Counted from the first letter of the stretch, positions 18,561-28,399 are shown. The stretch: 64,000 nucleotides of DNA from Competibacter_A sp003527885 (GCA_035442025.1 DAORPQ010000003.1:1-64000), one strand, 5' to 3'. Made by a program: numbers and translations. The notes: generated by a model not told the origin, from the letters alone.

Positions 18561-19757
18561 TCAATCACCGGCGGAGCGCGAGCGGTTCACCCTCACGCCA
18601 GCCAGCCGCGCCACCACCGGTTTGAGCGCGCCGGCTTCCCGAAAGGGCCGGGGCTCCAAGCGTTTGGCCGAGTTGGATTCCTTACGGGATCCGCGCGAGC
18701 CCGTTCCGGTCGACTGCGGTTCCGACAGGCCGCCAACCGGGCGTCCCACCGCCGGCGACTTGCCTTTGGCGTGCGCCGTCGGCTCGTCGGCCAGCCGCGC
18801 GCGAGGCTGGATCTGGCTCCGGGCGACCGCGGGAGTCCGCTTCACGGCGGATTCTGCTTCCACAACTTGGCGTGGCGCGGGCACATCCAATACGGGCGCC
18901 ACTGGTTGGCGCGGCTCCACACGGGCCAGCTGGGGCGCGGAGGATTCGGTTTTCGCCACCGGTTGGGCCGGACGATCCAGCCGTTGTGGCATTTCGGCTC
19001 GAACGACTGTCTGGGCCAGATGATCCGGCTGTTGCGGCGTTCCGGCGCGAACGGCTGTCAGCTCTGGTCGAGATACCACCGGCTCCGCCGGTCGGTTCGG
19101 CTCTTGGCGAGTGTTCGAGACCGTGGAAGATTCCGGCCTTGATGCCCACTGGGGCTGTTGCTTGGCCAAGCGCTCCTTGGCTTCTCCGGCACGCCGCGCC
19201 GCCAGTTTGGGGAGTACCTGGTAAGGCTCCAGCGCGGTTACCTCCACTCGGGCAGTGCCTTTTCCCAACATGCCCAAGCGCTCGGCGGCCGTGTAGGACA
19301 GATCGATGAGCCGGTTGCCGACAAATGGCCCACGATCGGTCACCTTGACCACCACATCCCGCCCATTCGCCAAATTGCTCACCCGCACGTAGGTCGGGAT
19401 CGGCAGGCTCTTGTGGGCGGCAGTCAAGTCGAACATGTTGTAGCGCGGGCCGCTGGAGGTTTTGCGACCGTGGAAATCCTTGCCGTACCAAGAGGCAATC
19501 CCTTGTTCGCGATAACCTTCGCTGGTTTCCTTCACCCGATAGCGTCGGCCGAACACCAGATAGCTGTCGGCATTGCCGCTGCGGCTGGGCGGTTCGAGCT
19601 GTAGGATAGGCTCCTTGCCGCCATTTTGAGCGCTTGGAGGCGGCTCGGTGGGTGGTGGACCCACCGGCGCGGCGTGCTCGGGAACCGTGCTACAACCGGT
19701 TAGCGCTCCCGCCAGCGACGCCCAAACCAAGGCGTGATTCCAATACGATTTCGCCAT
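18561..19757 (-). CDS. rlpA: RlpA-family lipoprotein with double-psi beta-barrel, no SPOR domain
   Basis: 398 residues. A lipoprotein signal has its lipobox at LTGC (Cys22). The double-psi beta-barrel (about 85-175) contains GIASWYGKDFHGRKTSSG, LPIPTYVRVSNL and VKVTDRGPFVGNRLIDLSY, with the conserved catalytic-type Asp and His positions. RlpA cleaves peptide-free glycan strands in some species. The usual C-terminal SPOR domain is missing. In its place are about 220 residues rich in Pro, Arg, Gln and Ala with short imperfect repeats (QQPDHLAQTVVRAEMPQ, then QRLDRPAQPV). It sits at its usual place between mltB and dacA. Confidence 0.9.
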   Translation of the reverse strand: MAKSYWNHALVWASLAGALTGCSTVPEHAAPVGPPPTEPPPSAQNGGKEPILQLEPPSRSGNADSYLVFGRRYRVKETSEGYREQGIASWYGKDFHGRKTSSGPRYNMFDLTAAHKSLPIPTYVRVSNLANGRDVVVKVTDRGPFVGNRLIDLSYTAAERLGMLGKGTARVEVTALEPYQVLPKLAARRAGEAKERLAKQQPQWASRPESSTVSNTRQEPNRPAEPVVSRPELTAVRAGTPQQPDHLAQTVVRAEMPQRLDRPAQPVAKTESSAPQLARVEPRQPVAPVLDVPAPRQVVEAESAVKRTPAVARSQIQPRARLADEPTAHAKGKSPAVGRPVGGLSEPQSTGTGSRGSRKESNSAKRLEPRPFREAGALKPVVARLAGVRVNRSRSAGD

Positions 19758-19834
19758 AAAAACACCTCCCTCACCGCCGGACGCATCGGTCGACGCGTTC
19801 CATCAGTGCGCTTCTCATGTATTTTCTGGATCGC

Positions 19835-20989
19835 TCAGCCGGCGCGAACGCCGGGTTCCGGCACGAGAACGCGCGCTTGATTTTGAAGGTAGCGCCCGCG
19901 AATTTCCTGACTGAGCTGGTACACCGCCAGGGCGTACAACTGACTGTGATTGTAGCGAGTGATCACGTAAAAATTGTGAAATCCCAGCCAGTATTCGGGG
20001 CCATCGCGGCCTTGTAACTCCAATAACATCGCCGCTTGCCCGTCGCTCACCGGCCCTTGAGGCGAGACCCCCTGACCCCGCAAGCCGCCGACGCTGTGCT
20101 GCGGCAAGCTCAAGCGGCGACTGACCAAGGCCTGATAGTTTCCGCCGCCGATCACCGCCGGGACAGCGACCGGTTCACCGGCCTGCCAGCCATGCTTTTT
20201 GAAATAATGGGCGACGCTGCCGATGGCGTCTCGCGGGTTCCGCCACAGATCGCGATGGCCGTCACCGTCGAAATCCACCGCGTAGCTGCGAAAGCTGCTC
20301 GGCATGAACTGCCCGTAGCCCATGGCTCCGGCGTAAGAACCGCGCGGCGCCAGCGGATCGACGCCCTCCGCGCGGGCCAGCAACAAGAAACTCTCCAGCT
20401 CCTTGCGGAAATAGTCCGCGCGCCGGGGGTAGTCGAAGGCCAGGGTGGCCAAGGCTTCCAACACCCGGTATTTACCCATGTTGCCGCCGTATTGGGTTTC
20501 GACGCCGATGATGGCCACCACATATTCCGGCGGCACGCCGTAGACCTGTTCGGCGCGCGCCAGCGCCGCCGCGTTGGCCCGCCAGAACGCCGCGCCGCCC
20601 TCGATGCGCTTGGCGTTGAGAAAAATGGAGCGGTAGCTGTGCCAGGGCTTGGCTTCGGCCGGTCTGGACATGGCGGCGATGATGCTGGGCTGGGCGTAAG
20701 CGCGGTCGAAAGTCGCCTGCAACCGCCCCGCATTGAAACCGTGCTGGGCCGCCATCTGGCGGATGAACGCCCGCACGTCGGAGCGGCCGCCCAGCGGCTG
20801 GCCGGGAATCGCGCCCGTCGAATCCGCCGCCGGATCCGGCGGCGGTGCGGGGGCTGGCGCGGCATCCGGGAAAGAGCCCGACGGGGCGTGCGCCGGGCGC
20901 TGGGCCGGCATGGGCTGCGCGCAAGCGCTCAGCAACAGCAGCAAAGCAAGCAATAACGGGCTATTCACGCGCAAAATCGTCGTTGGCAA
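19835..20989 (-). CDS. mltB: Membrane-bound lytic murein transglycosylase B
   Basis: About 384 residues. A lipoprotein signal has its lipobox at LSAC (Cys23), and a Pro-rich linker follows. The catalytic domain has Glu164 in IGVETQYGGNMG, with AMGYGQFMPSSFRSYAVDFDG downstream. It cleaves the MurNAc-GlcNAc bond to form 1,6-anhydro ends. The frame opens at a TTG at 20989; a TTG or GTG within the next eight codons is equally possible, and none has a clear ribosome-binding site. It lies 9 bp after rodA and is translated from the same cluster. Confidence 0.94.
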   Translation of the reverse strand: MPTTILRVNSPLLLALLLLLSACAQPMPAQRPAHAPSGSFPDAAPAPAPPPDPAADSTGAIPGQPLGGRSDVRAFIRQMAAQHGFNAGRLQATFDRAYAQPSIIAAMSRPAEAKPWHSYRSIFLNAKRIEGGAAFWRANAAALARAEQVYGVPPEYVVAIIGVETQYGGNMGKYRVLEALATLAFDYPRRADYFRKELESFLLLARAEGVDPLAPRGSYAGAMGYGQFMPSSFRSYAVDFDGDGHRDLWRNPRDAIGSVAHYFKKHGWQAGEPVAVPAVIGGGNYQALVSRRLSLPQHSVGGLRGQGVSPQGPVSDGQAAMLLELQGRDGPEYWLGFHNFYVITRYNHSQLYALAVYQLSQEIRGRYLQNQARVLVPEPGVRAG

Positions 20990-20998
20990 GGGTGGCGG

Positions 20999-22102
20999 TT
21001 ACCGCGTCAGAGTCCGGCGGTGCGAATAAACGCTCATCAGCATACCGAAGCTGGCCATGATCGTCACTAGGGAAGTTCCCCCATAGCTGAACAGCGGCAG
21101 CGGCAACCCCACCACCGGCAACAGCCCGGACACCATCCCGGAGTTCACGAACGCATAGATAAAAAAAATCAGCGTCAGGCTGCCGCACAACAAGCGACCG
21201 TAGGTATCTGACGCCCGGGTGGCCATGTACAGGCAGCGGGCGATGATGAAAAAATACAGCGCCAACAACACACAGCCGCCGACCAGCCCGAACTCCTCGG
21301 AAAAGGCGGCGAAGATGAAATCGGTCGATCCTTCCGGCAGAAAATCCAGGTGGGACTGGGTGCCGTTCAGCCAACCCTTGCCGTAAATTCCCCCCGAACC
21401 GATGGCGATCTTCGACTGAATGATGTGATAGCCGGTCCCCAGCGGGTCGCTTTCCGGGTCGAGGAAAGTCCATACCCGCTGCCGCTGGTAATCGTGCATC
21501 ACGAAGGTCCAGAACAGCGGGATCACCGCCCCCAGCAAGGCCAGCAAGCCCACGATCAACACCCAGCTCAGCCCGGCCAGAAACAGCGCGACGGCGCCCG
21601 CGCAACCCACCACCAGCGCCGTGCCCAAATCCGGTTGCTCGGCGATCAAAACGAAGGGGATCGCGGTGATCAGCGCGCCGACCGACAGCGGCAACCAACG
21701 CGGCGGCAACGGCTTTTCGGCAAAAAACCACGCCATCATCATCGGCACGGCCAGCTTCATGATCTCCGACGGTTGAAACCGCAGCACCCCGAGATCCAAC
21801 CAGCGCCGCGCGCCTTTGGAAACGTCGCCGGCCACCATCACCGCCAGCAGCAGCAAAACCCCGACCAGATAAATCCACGGCGACCAGAAGCGAAGATGGC
21901 TCGGGCGAATCTGAGCCAGCGCCAGCATGATGGCGAACCCCAACCCCAGGCGCATGGCCTGGCCGAGCACCAGATCCAGCTTCTGCTGCCCGGCGCTGTA
22001 CAACACGACCAACCCCAAGCCCGATACCGCCAACAATCCCAGCAGCAACGGCAGATCCAGATGGATCAACCTTAAAAACCGGCGACCGTCATTCCACTCC
22101 AT
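20999..22102 (-). CDS. rodA: Peptidoglycan glycosyltransferase RodA
   Basis: 367 residues with about ten membrane segments: the SEDS-family glycan polymerase of the elongasome. The characteristic FLPEGSTDFIFAAFSEEFG carries the conserved Asp of the SEDS active site. It works with the PBP2 transpeptidase (mrdA), whose 3' end overlaps this start by 14 bp. mltB follows after 9 bp. Confidence 0.97.
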   Translation of the reverse strand: MEWNDGRRFLRLIHLDLPLLLGLLAVSGLGLVVLYSAGQQKLDLVLGQAMRLGLGFAIMLALAQIRPSHLRFWSPWIYLVGVLLLLAVMVAGDVSKGARRWLDLGVLRFQPSEIMKLAVPMMMAWFFAEKPLPPRWLPLSVGALITAIPFVLIAEQPDLGTALVVGCAGAVALFLAGLSWVLIVGLLALLGAVIPLFWTFVMHDYQRQRVWTFLDPESDPLGTGYHIIQSKIAIGSGGIYGKGWLNGTQSHLDFLPEGSTDFIFAAFSEEFGLVGGCVLLALYFFIIARCLYMATRASDTYGRLLCGSLTLIFFIYAFVNSGMVSGLLPVVGLPLPLFSYGGTSLVTIMASFGMLMSVYSHRRTLTR

Positions 22103-24023
22103 TGCGTTTCACATCCGGCGCGGGTTCCAAACCTTCGAGGGCAGAAGCGTCGTACTTGTCGAGCAGATAGGCGTCCAGGACCTTACGGGCCAGCGGCGCG
22201 GCGGTGGCGCTGCCGCCACCGCCGTGTTCGGCGATCACCGCCACGGCGATGCGGGGTTGTTCGACTGGAGCGAACGCCACGAACAGCGCGTGGTCCAGCA
22301 GGTGTTTGGCCAAGCGCTTGGCGTTGTAGCTCTGGTTCTGGCCCAGCGTGAACACCTGGGCGGTGCCGGTCTTGCCGGCGATCCGGTAGCGCGGGCTTCT
22401 GATCTTGTGCGCGGTGCCGCCCTCGACCACATGGATCATACCGGTGATGACCCCCTCCCAGAAACCGGGGTTCTTGACCGTCACCGGCGGCAGCCCGCGA
22501 GGCGCCGTCAAGGCCTTGATCCGCGTCCCAGGATCCTCCGTGGCGTGCAAGACCCGCGGCTGAAAATTTCCGCCGCGCTGGGAAATGACCCCGGTCGAAT
22601 AGGCCAGCTGCAACGGCGTCGCCAGAAAGAAGCCCTGGCCGATGCCGAAGCTGACCGTATCGCCGGGAAACCAATCTTGCTTGTGTACCTTTTTCTTCCA
22701 CTGTGGAGAGGGCAACAAGCCGCCCTTCTCGCCGGGCAGGTCGATGCCGGTCGGCCGGCCGATGCCGAACCTGTCGAGAAAGGCGCGCAGGCGGTCGATG
22801 CCGAGCCTGAAGGCCAAATCGTAGAAATACACGTCGCAGGATTGCGAGATCGCCCGATCCAGGCTGACGCCGCCGTGGCCGCTGCGTTTCCAGTCCCGAA
22901 ATTTACGGCTCGCTCCCGGCAGGCGGTAAACCCCCGCGCAGAACACGCCGCTGCCCCGACTGACGGTGCCATTTTGCAGGCCCGCCAGCGCCATCAGCGG
23001 CTTGATGGTGGAACCGGGCGGATAAATGCCGCGCAGCGCGCGGTTGAGCAGCGGCCGGTCCTTGGAGGTATTGAGCTTGCGGTAAGAGGCGAAATCGATG
23101 CCGTTGACGAAGGGGTTGGGATCGTAAATCGGTTGGCTGGCCAGGGCCAGCACCTCGCCGTTGCGGGGATCGATAGCGACGATGGCGCCGTTGTGGCCTT
23201 CCAGGACTCTTTCGGCGACCGCTTGCAGGCGCATGTCGAGACTGAGATAAATATTCTTGCCCGACACCGGCGCCGTCCGTTTCAAAACCCGCAGCGGCCG
23301 GCCTTCGGCGTTGGTTTCGACCTCCTCGTAACCGGCGCGCCCGCGCAACACTTCTTCGTAGGAACGCTCCACGCCGGTCTTGCCGATGTGGGTGCTGCCG
23401 CTGTACTGACCGGGATCCAGTTTGCTCAGTTCGGCCTCGTCGATGCGCCCGACGTAGCCGATAGCGTGAACGCCCAGCGCCTTCAAGGGATAGCGACGGG
23501 TCAGATCGGCCTTGATATCCACACCGGGCAAGCGATACAGGTCGATGGCCAAGCGGGCGATTTCCTCGTCGGTCAACTGGAAGCGCAACGGCACGCCGGT
23601 ATAGGGTGGATTGCGCCGCGCCAGCTTGCGAAACCGGTCGATATCCGCGTCCGACAGCGCGATCCGATCCCGGATCGCCGCCAGGGTGGACTCCAAATCC
23701 TTGGCTTGATCCGGCGTGACCTCAAGATGGTAAGAGGCCAGATTATCGGCCAGCAGCACGCCGTTGCGGTCGTAGATAAAGCCGCGGGTCGGCGGCAGCG
23801 GTTGCAGGCGGACGCGGTTGCTTTCGGAAAGCGTCGTGAACCGGTCGTGGTTGAGCACCTGGAGATAGACCAACCGGCCCGAGACCGCCAGCAACGCCAC
23901 GAACACCGCCACCACCATGATCAGCACGCGCCGGAAAAACAGCTCGCTTTCAGCCGTGTTGTCCTTTTCTCGGACCAGCAGCTTGTCGGTGGGCGGCCTA
24001 GCCGCCGAACGCCACTGATTCAT
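22089..24023 (-). CDS. mrdA: Penicillin-binding protein 2 (peptidoglycan D,D-transpeptidase)
   Basis: 644 residues. One N-terminal membrane segment (about 33-53) is followed by the PBP dimerisation domain and the transpeptidase domain. Active-site motifs are Ser338-Thr-Ile-Lys341 (YPPGSTIKPLMAL), Ser395-Cys-Asp397, and Lys551-Thr-Gly553 (RIAGKTGTAQVF). It crosslinks side-wall peptidoglycan together with RodA. The N-terminus (residues 1-25) is polar and cytoplasmic. mreD lies 15 bp upstream. Confidence 0.98.
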   Translation of the reverse strand: MNQWRSAARPPTDKLLVREKDNTAESELFFRRVLIMVVAVFVALLAVSGRLVYLQVLNHDRFTTLSESNRVRLQPLPPTRGFIYDRNGVLLADNLASYHLEVTPDQAKDLESTLAAIRDRIALSDADIDRFRKLARRNPPYTGVPLRFQLTDEEIARLAIDLYRLPGVDIKADLTRRYPLKALGVHAIGYVGRIDEAELSKLDPGQYSGSTHIGKTGVERSYEEVLRGRAGYEEVETNAEGRPLRVLKRTAPVSGKNIYLSLDMRLQAVAERVLEGHNGAIVAIDPRNGEVLALASQPIYDPNPFVNGIDFASYRKLNTSKDRPLLNRALRGIYPPGSTIKPLMALAGLQNGTVSRGSGVFCAGVYRLPGASRKFRDWKRSGHGGVSLDRAISQSCDVYFYDLAFRLGIDRLRAFLDRFGIGRPTGIDLPGEKGGLLPSPQWKKKVHKQDWFPGDTVSFGIGQGFFLATPLQLAYSTGVISQRGGNFQPRVLHATEDPGTRIKALTAPRGLPPVTVKNPGFWEGVITGMIHVVEGGTAHKIRSPRYRIAGKTGTAQVFTLGQNQSYNAKRLAKHLLDHALFVAFAPVEQPRIAVAVIAEHGGGGSATAAPLARKVLDAYLLDKYDASALEGLEPAPDVKRNGVE

Positions 24024-24038
24024 GTCGGCCCGCCACGC

Positions 24039-24527
24039 TCAACTGACCTGAAAATACAGGCGTACATCGCGCAAGACGATGAACACCAAAGGCCAGCACA
24101 CCATGCCGCCCACCGCCGGCGCCAGATACCACCAGTCTTTCGGCGGATAACCGATCACCCCGCTGATCCAGAATACCAGAATCTGCTCGACCAACAGGAA
24201 CACCAGGACGCTGAAGGTCTGCTGCCAAACCGGGACCACCCGGATGCGCCGGTAAGTCTGCAAAGTCAAATACGCCACCGCCGCGAACGCCAGGGCATGT
24301 TGGCCCAACAGCGCGCCGCGCCCCACATCCAGCAGCAACCCGACCAGCCAGCCGCTGCCGATGCCGACGCGGTGCGGCAGCGCGATGCTCCAGAAAATCA
24401 GCGCCAGCGCCACCCAGTCGGGTCGAAACCGCTCCAACCAGCCCGGCCACGGGATCCCCCCCAGCAAAAACGCCAGGAGAAAGCTGAGCGCGATGATCCA
24501 GCCGCCGGAACGGGGGTCCCCGGTCAT
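24039..24527 (-). CDS. mreD: Rod shape-determining protein MreD
   Basis: 162 residues with five or six predicted membrane segments. The identification rests on size, hydrophobicity, the N-terminal pattern (GGWIIALSFLLAFLL) and its place between mreC and mrdA. MreD is the inner-membrane partner of MreC in the elongasome. Its start overlaps the mreC stop by 4 bp (ATGA). Confidence 0.95.
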   Translation of the reverse strand: MTGDPRSGGWIIALSFLLAFLLGGIPWPGWLERFRPDWVALALIFWSIALPHRVGIGSGWLVGLLLDVGRGALLGQHALAFAAVAYLTLQTYRRIRVVPVWQQTFSVLVFLLVEQILVFWISGVIGYPPKDWWYLAPAVGGMVCWPLVFIVLRDVRLYFQVS

Positions 24528-25468
24528 GGCGGGCGCGCCGTGCCGGGTCTCTTGACGGTTGGGGCCAGCCCCTTGGCGATCGGCTCCGGTTCCTTGACGG
24601 TCGGGGCGGGTTGCCGGACGTCGGCGCCGCCTTCCAACAGCATCACTTCCCGGATCCGGTCCAAGCGGGCGACCGGTTTGGCCACGATGCTGGCGAAGGG
24701 GCTGCCGGGATCGAACGCCACCTTGGCGACCGTACCGACCGGATAGCCGGGCGGAAATCGCCCCCCCAAGCCCGAAGTGACCAGTAAATCACCGATTTTC
24801 ACATCCTCGTTGTTGGGGATGTGCGGCAATTTCAGCTCCTGAAAATTGCCGGTGCCGAGCGCCAAGGTCCGCACTCCGGTGCGGTTGATCTGGATCGGCA
24901 GGGCGTGGCTGAGATCGGTGATGAGAATCACCGTCGAGGTGAACGGATCGGCCTGGATGATCTGGCCGACCACGCCTTGCTGGTCGAGCACCGGCTGACC
25001 GACGTAGACGCCGTGCTGGCGGCCGCGGTTGATCAGGATATGATGGCGGTACAAATCGAAATCCACCGCCAGCATTTCGGCGACCAGCACCCGTTCCGCC
25101 ATGTTCACCGTCGACTCCAACAGCGAGCGCAAGCGGCGATTTTCCGCTTCCAGGGCGGTCAATTTCTGCAATTGCACGTCGAAAAACAGCTGTTTCTCGC
25201 GCAGGCGGGCGTTCTCTTCCAGCAGCGCGCCGCGTCCGGCCAGATTCTCGTTCATCCAGCTCTTGGTTTCAGCCGGCAACCGCACCAGATAATGCAAGGG
25301 GTAGATGGCGGTCGCCAGCACGTCGCGCACGCCGCTCAAATACCGATAGCGGTGGTCCACCGTCATCGTGACGATGGACAGCAGCACCCAAAACCCGAGC
25401 TGCAAGATCGCCGTGGGGTTGACCTTGAACAAGTATTGGATACGCTTGCTGGGTTCGAGAGCGGCCAA
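24524..25468 (-). CDS. mreC: Rod shape-determining protein MreC
   Basis: 314 residues. A single membrane segment near the N-terminus (about 20-37) is followed by a coiled coil (ENARLREKQLFFDVQLQKL) and the periplasmic beta domain with RGRQHGVYVGQPVLDQQGVVG and TSGLGGRFPPGYPVG. MreC bridges MreB and the periplasmic synthases. The C-terminal 35 residues are a Pro/Lys/Glu repeat-like tail. The start appears to be a TTG at 25468, 3 bp after the mreB stop. Confidence 0.97.
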   Translation of the reverse strand: MAALEPSKRIQYLFKVNPTAILQLGFWVLLSIVTMTVDHRYRYLSGVRDVLATAIYPLHYLVRLPAETKSWMNENLAGRGALLEENARLREKQLFFDVQLQKLTALEAENRRLRSLLESTVNMAERVLVAEMLAVDFDLYRHHILINRGRQHGVYVGQPVLDQQGVVGQIIQADPFTSTVILITDLSHALPIQINRTGVRTLALGTGNFQELKLPHIPNNEDVKIGDLLVTSGLGGRFPPGYPVGTVAKVAFDPGSPFASIVAKPVARLDRIREVMLLEGGADVRQPAPTVKEPEPIAKGLAPTVKRPGTARPP

Positions 25469-25471
25469 CGG

Positions 25472-26521
25472 TCATTCGATGGCGAAGGCGTCGATGGCGC
25501 GCTCGTCCTTGGCGATCAGCTCCAGCACCCGGCCGCCGCCGCGCGCCACGCAGGTCAGCGGATCGTCGGCGATCACCACGTTCAAGCCGGTTTCCTCGAC
25601 CAGCAGTTTGTCGATGTCGCGCATCAGCGCGCCGCCGCCGGTCAGCACGATGCCCCGCTCGGCCACGTCGGCGGCCAGCTCGGGCGGGGTCGCCTCCAGC
25701 GCCATTTTCACCGAACCGATGATCCCCGACAGCGGCTCCTGCAAGGCTTCCAAGATTTCGTTGCTGTTGAGGGTGAAGCTGCGCGGTACACCCTCGGCCA
25801 GATTGCGGCCCTTGATCTCGATCTCGCGCACTTCGTTGGTCGGATAGGCGCTGCCGATTTCGTGCTTGATCTTCTCGGCGGTCGGCTCGCCGATCAGCAC
25901 GCCGAAATTGCGCCGCACATAATTGATGATGGCCTCGTCGAAACGGTCGCCGCCGATACGCACCGCGCCGGCGAAGACGATGCCGTTTAGCGAGATCACC
26001 GCGACCTCCGAGGTGCCGCCGCCGATGTCCAGCACCATCGCCCCCCGCGCTTCCTCGACCGGGATGCCCGCGCCGATCGCCGCCGCCATCGGTTCGGGAA
26101 TCAGATACACCACCCGCGCGCCGGCCCCCATCGCCGATTCGCGGATCGCCCGCCGCTCGACCTGGGTCGAACCGCAGGGCACGCTGATCAACACCCGTGG
26201 GCTGGGGTTGAAAAACTTGCGGGCGTGGACCTTGCGGATGAAATGCTGGAGCATCTTCTCGGTGACGGTGAAATCGGCGATCACGCCGTCTTTCATCGGC
26301 CGGATCGTGGACACGTTGTTGGGGGTGCGGCCCAACATCCGCTTGGCGTCCGTGCCCACCGCCGAGATCGTGCGGACGCCCCGAACCGGATCCTGATTGA
26401 TGGCGACCACCGAGGGCTCGTTGAGGACGATGCCGGCACCCCGCACGTAAATCAACGTGTTAGCGGTTCCCAGATCAATCGAAAGATCGTTGGAGAACTT
26501 ACCGCGCAACCATTTGAACAT
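25472..26521 (-). CDS. mreB: Rod shape-determining protein MreB (actin-like)
   Basis: 349 residues. It is the actin-fold ATPase whose membrane filaments organise side-wall synthesis. Landmarks are the phosphate-1 motif DLGTANTLIYVRG, SVPCGSTQVERRA, DIGGGTSEVAVISLNG and LTGGGALMRDID. The N-terminal amphipathic membrane helix (MFKWLRGKF) is present. It is the first gene of the elongation cluster and diverges from gatC across 118 bp that should hold both promoters. Confidence 0.98.
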   Translation of the reverse strand: MFKWLRGKFSNDLSIDLGTANTLIYVRGAGIVLNEPSVVAINQDPVRGVRTISAVGTDAKRMLGRTPNNVSTIRPMKDGVIADFTVTEKMLQHFIRKVHARKFFNPSPRVLISVPCGSTQVERRAIRESAMGAGARVVYLIPEPMAAAIGAGIPVEEARGAMVLDIGGGTSEVAVISLNGIVFAGAVRIGGDRFDEAIINYVRRNFGVLIGEPTAEKIKHEIGSAYPTNEVREIEIKGRNLAEGVPRSFTLNSNEILEALQEPLSGIIGSVKMALEATPPELAADVAERGIVLTGGGALMRDIDKLLVEETGLNVVIADDPLTCVARGGGRVLELIAKDERAIDAFAIE

Positions 26522-26639
26522 GTTATTAAACTACCTGGTTGTCCAAAAGCGGCTAATGCTAGCAAGCAGGGGGGTTAGGAGCAAGCCGGTAAATATGGTA
26601 GGGTTACCGCCCGTTTCCGTTGCAAGGAGAATCCAGACG

Positions 26640-26927
26640 ATGTCCCTGGGACCCGCCGAAGTCGCTAAAATCGCCCGTTTGGCGCGGCTGGCCATCCGCG
26701 AACAGGACGTGCCGGCCTACGCCCGCAACCTGTCGGCCATCCTGGAACTGGTGGAACAACTGAATGCCGCAGATACCGCCGGCGTCGTTCCGATGGCCCA
26801 CCCGCTGGACATGGCGCAACGCCTGCGCGCCGATGAAATCGCCGAACCCGACCGGCGCGAACGGTTCCAAACCATCGCCCCGCGCGTCGAGGCCGGTTTG
26901 TATCTGGTCCCCAAAGTCATCGAATAA
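26640..26927 (+). CDS. gatC: Asp-tRNA(Asn)/Glu-tRNA(Gln) amidotransferase subunit C
   Basis: 95 residues from the ATG at 26640, which has AAGGAGA upstream; the frame is open further left but without signals. GatC is the small belt subunit that stabilises GatA-GatB. Landmarks are VAKIARLARLAI and the C-terminal FQTIAPRVEAGLYLVPKVIE. It is the first gene of the gatCAB operon, which makes Gln- or Asn-tRNA by transamidation of the mischarged tRNA. Confidence 0.97.
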   Translation: MSLGPAEVAKIARLARLAIREQDVPAYARNLSAILELVEQLNAADTAGVVPMAHPLDMAQRLRADEIAEPDRRERFQTIAPRVEAGLYLVPKVIE

Positions 26928-26944
26928 ACGGCTTCGCCACCGCC

Positions 26945-28399
26945 ATGCACGACAAGACGATCGCCCAACTCAGCGCCGGCCTGGCCGCCGGAGAATTCAG
27001 CAGCGAGGAACTGACTCGCGCCTTCCTGGAACGGATCGAACGGTTCAATCCGGGGCTGAACGCTTTTATCACGGTGACGGCTGAGGCGGCCTCGACGCAG
27101 GCCCGCGCCGCCGACCAACGCCGCCAGCGCGGCGCGGCGGGGCCGCTGACCGGCGTTCCCATCGCCCAAAAAGATATTTTCTGCACCGACGGGGTACGCA
27201 CCTCGTGCGGCTCGCGGATGCTGGATCGCTTCATCGCGCCTTATAACGCCACCGTGGTCGAAAAGCTGAACGCCGCCGGGATGGTGATGCTCGGCAAGAC
27301 CAACATGGACGAATTCGCCATGGGTTCGTCCAACGAAACCAGTTTCTACGGGCCGGTGCGCAACCCCTGGGACTTGGACGCGGTGCCGGGCGGCTCGTCC
27401 GGCGGTTCCGCCGCCGCCGTGGCCGCGCGGTTGACGCCCGCGGCCACCGGCACCGACACCGGTGGCTCGATCCGCCAGCCCGCCGCGCTGTGCGGCCTGA
27501 CCGGCATCAAACCGACCTACGGCCGGGTGTCGCGCTGGGGCATGATCGCCTACGCCTCCAGCCTCGATCAGGGCGGCCCGATGGCGCGCACCGCCGAGGA
27601 CTGCGCCCTGCTGCTGGGCGCGATGGCCGGTTTCGACCCGCGCGACTCCACCAGCGTGGAGCGGCCGGTGCCGGATTATGCGGCCGCGCTCGACCGGCCG
27701 CTGGATGGCTTGAAAATCGGCCTGCCGAAAGAGTATTTCGGCGACGGTCTGGACGATCGGGTCGCCCGCGCGGTCGAGGCCGCCATCGCCGAGTATCGGA
27801 AACTGGGCGCGACCGTGCTCGACATCAGCCTGCCCAACGGCCGGCTGGCGGTTCCCGCCTATTACGTGATCGCCCCGGCGGAATGCTCGTCCAATCTGGC
27901 GCGCTTCGACGGGGTGCGCTACGGTCACCGCTGCGACCATCCGAAGGATTTGGCGGACCTGTACACCCGCTCGCGCGCCGAAGGCTTCGGGGCCGAAGTC
28001 ACCCGCCGTATCCTGGTTGGCACCTTCGTGCTGTCCGCCGGTTACTACGATGCGTATTATCTGAAAGCGCAGCAAATCCGGCGCTTGATCAGCGACGATT
28101 TCCGGCGCGCCTTCGCGCAGGTGGACGTGATCGCGGGACCGACCTCGCCGACCGTGGCCTTCAATCTGGGCGAAAAAATCGACGATCCGATCACCATGTA
28201 CCTGTCCGACACCTACACCATCGCGGTCAATCTGGCCGGCCTGCCGGGGCTGTCGCTGCCGGTCGGTTTCGTCGGCCAGCGCCCGGTCGGCCTGCAACTG
28301 ATCGGCGATTACTTCGCCGAAGATCGCCTGCTGAACGTGGCGCACCGCTACCAACAGGTCACCGACTGGCACGCCCGCGCGCCCGCCGCGTTCGCCTGA
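26945..28399 (+). CDS. gatA: Asp-tRNA(Asn)/Glu-tRNA(Gln) amidotransferase subunit A
   Basis: 484 residues of the amidase signature family. It releases ammonia from glutamine for GatB. The Ser-cisSer-Lys triad is Lys76 (PIAQKDIFC), Ser151 and Ser175 (GGSSGGSAAAVA and TGGSIRQPAA). It begins 17 bp after gatC and is followed by gatB after 30 bp. Confidence 0.98.
   Translation: MHDKTIAQLSAGLAAGEFSSEELTRAFLERIERFNPGLNAFITVTAEAASTQARAADQRRQRGAAGPLTGVPIAQKDIFCTDGVRTSCGSRMLDRFIAPYNATVVEKLNAAGMVMLGKTNMDEFAMGSSNETSFYGPVRNPWDLDAVPGGSSGGSAAAVAARLTPAATGTDTGGSIRQPAALCGLTGIKPTYGRVSRWGMIAYASSLDQGGPMARTAEDCALLLGAMAGFDPRDSTSVERPVPDYAAALDRPLDGLKIGLPKEYFGDGLDDRVARAVEAAIAEYRKLGATVLDISLPNGRLAVPAYYVIAPAECSSNLARFDGVRYGHRCDHPKDLADLYTRSRAEGFGAEVTRRILVGTFVLSAGYYDAYYLKAQQIRRLISDDFRRAFAQVDVIAGPTSPTVAFNLGEKIDDPITMYLSDTYTIAVNLAGLPGLSLPVGFVGQRPVGLQLIGDYFAEDRLLNVAHRYQQVTDWHARAPAAFA

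Noticed and set aside
21927..24746. Very long plus-strand frame (939 codons)
   Set aside because: It lies antisense to mrdA, mreD and mreC, whose products have all expected motifs. Its translation is Gln/Arg/His-rich low-complexity, typical of shadow frames in GC-rich DNA.
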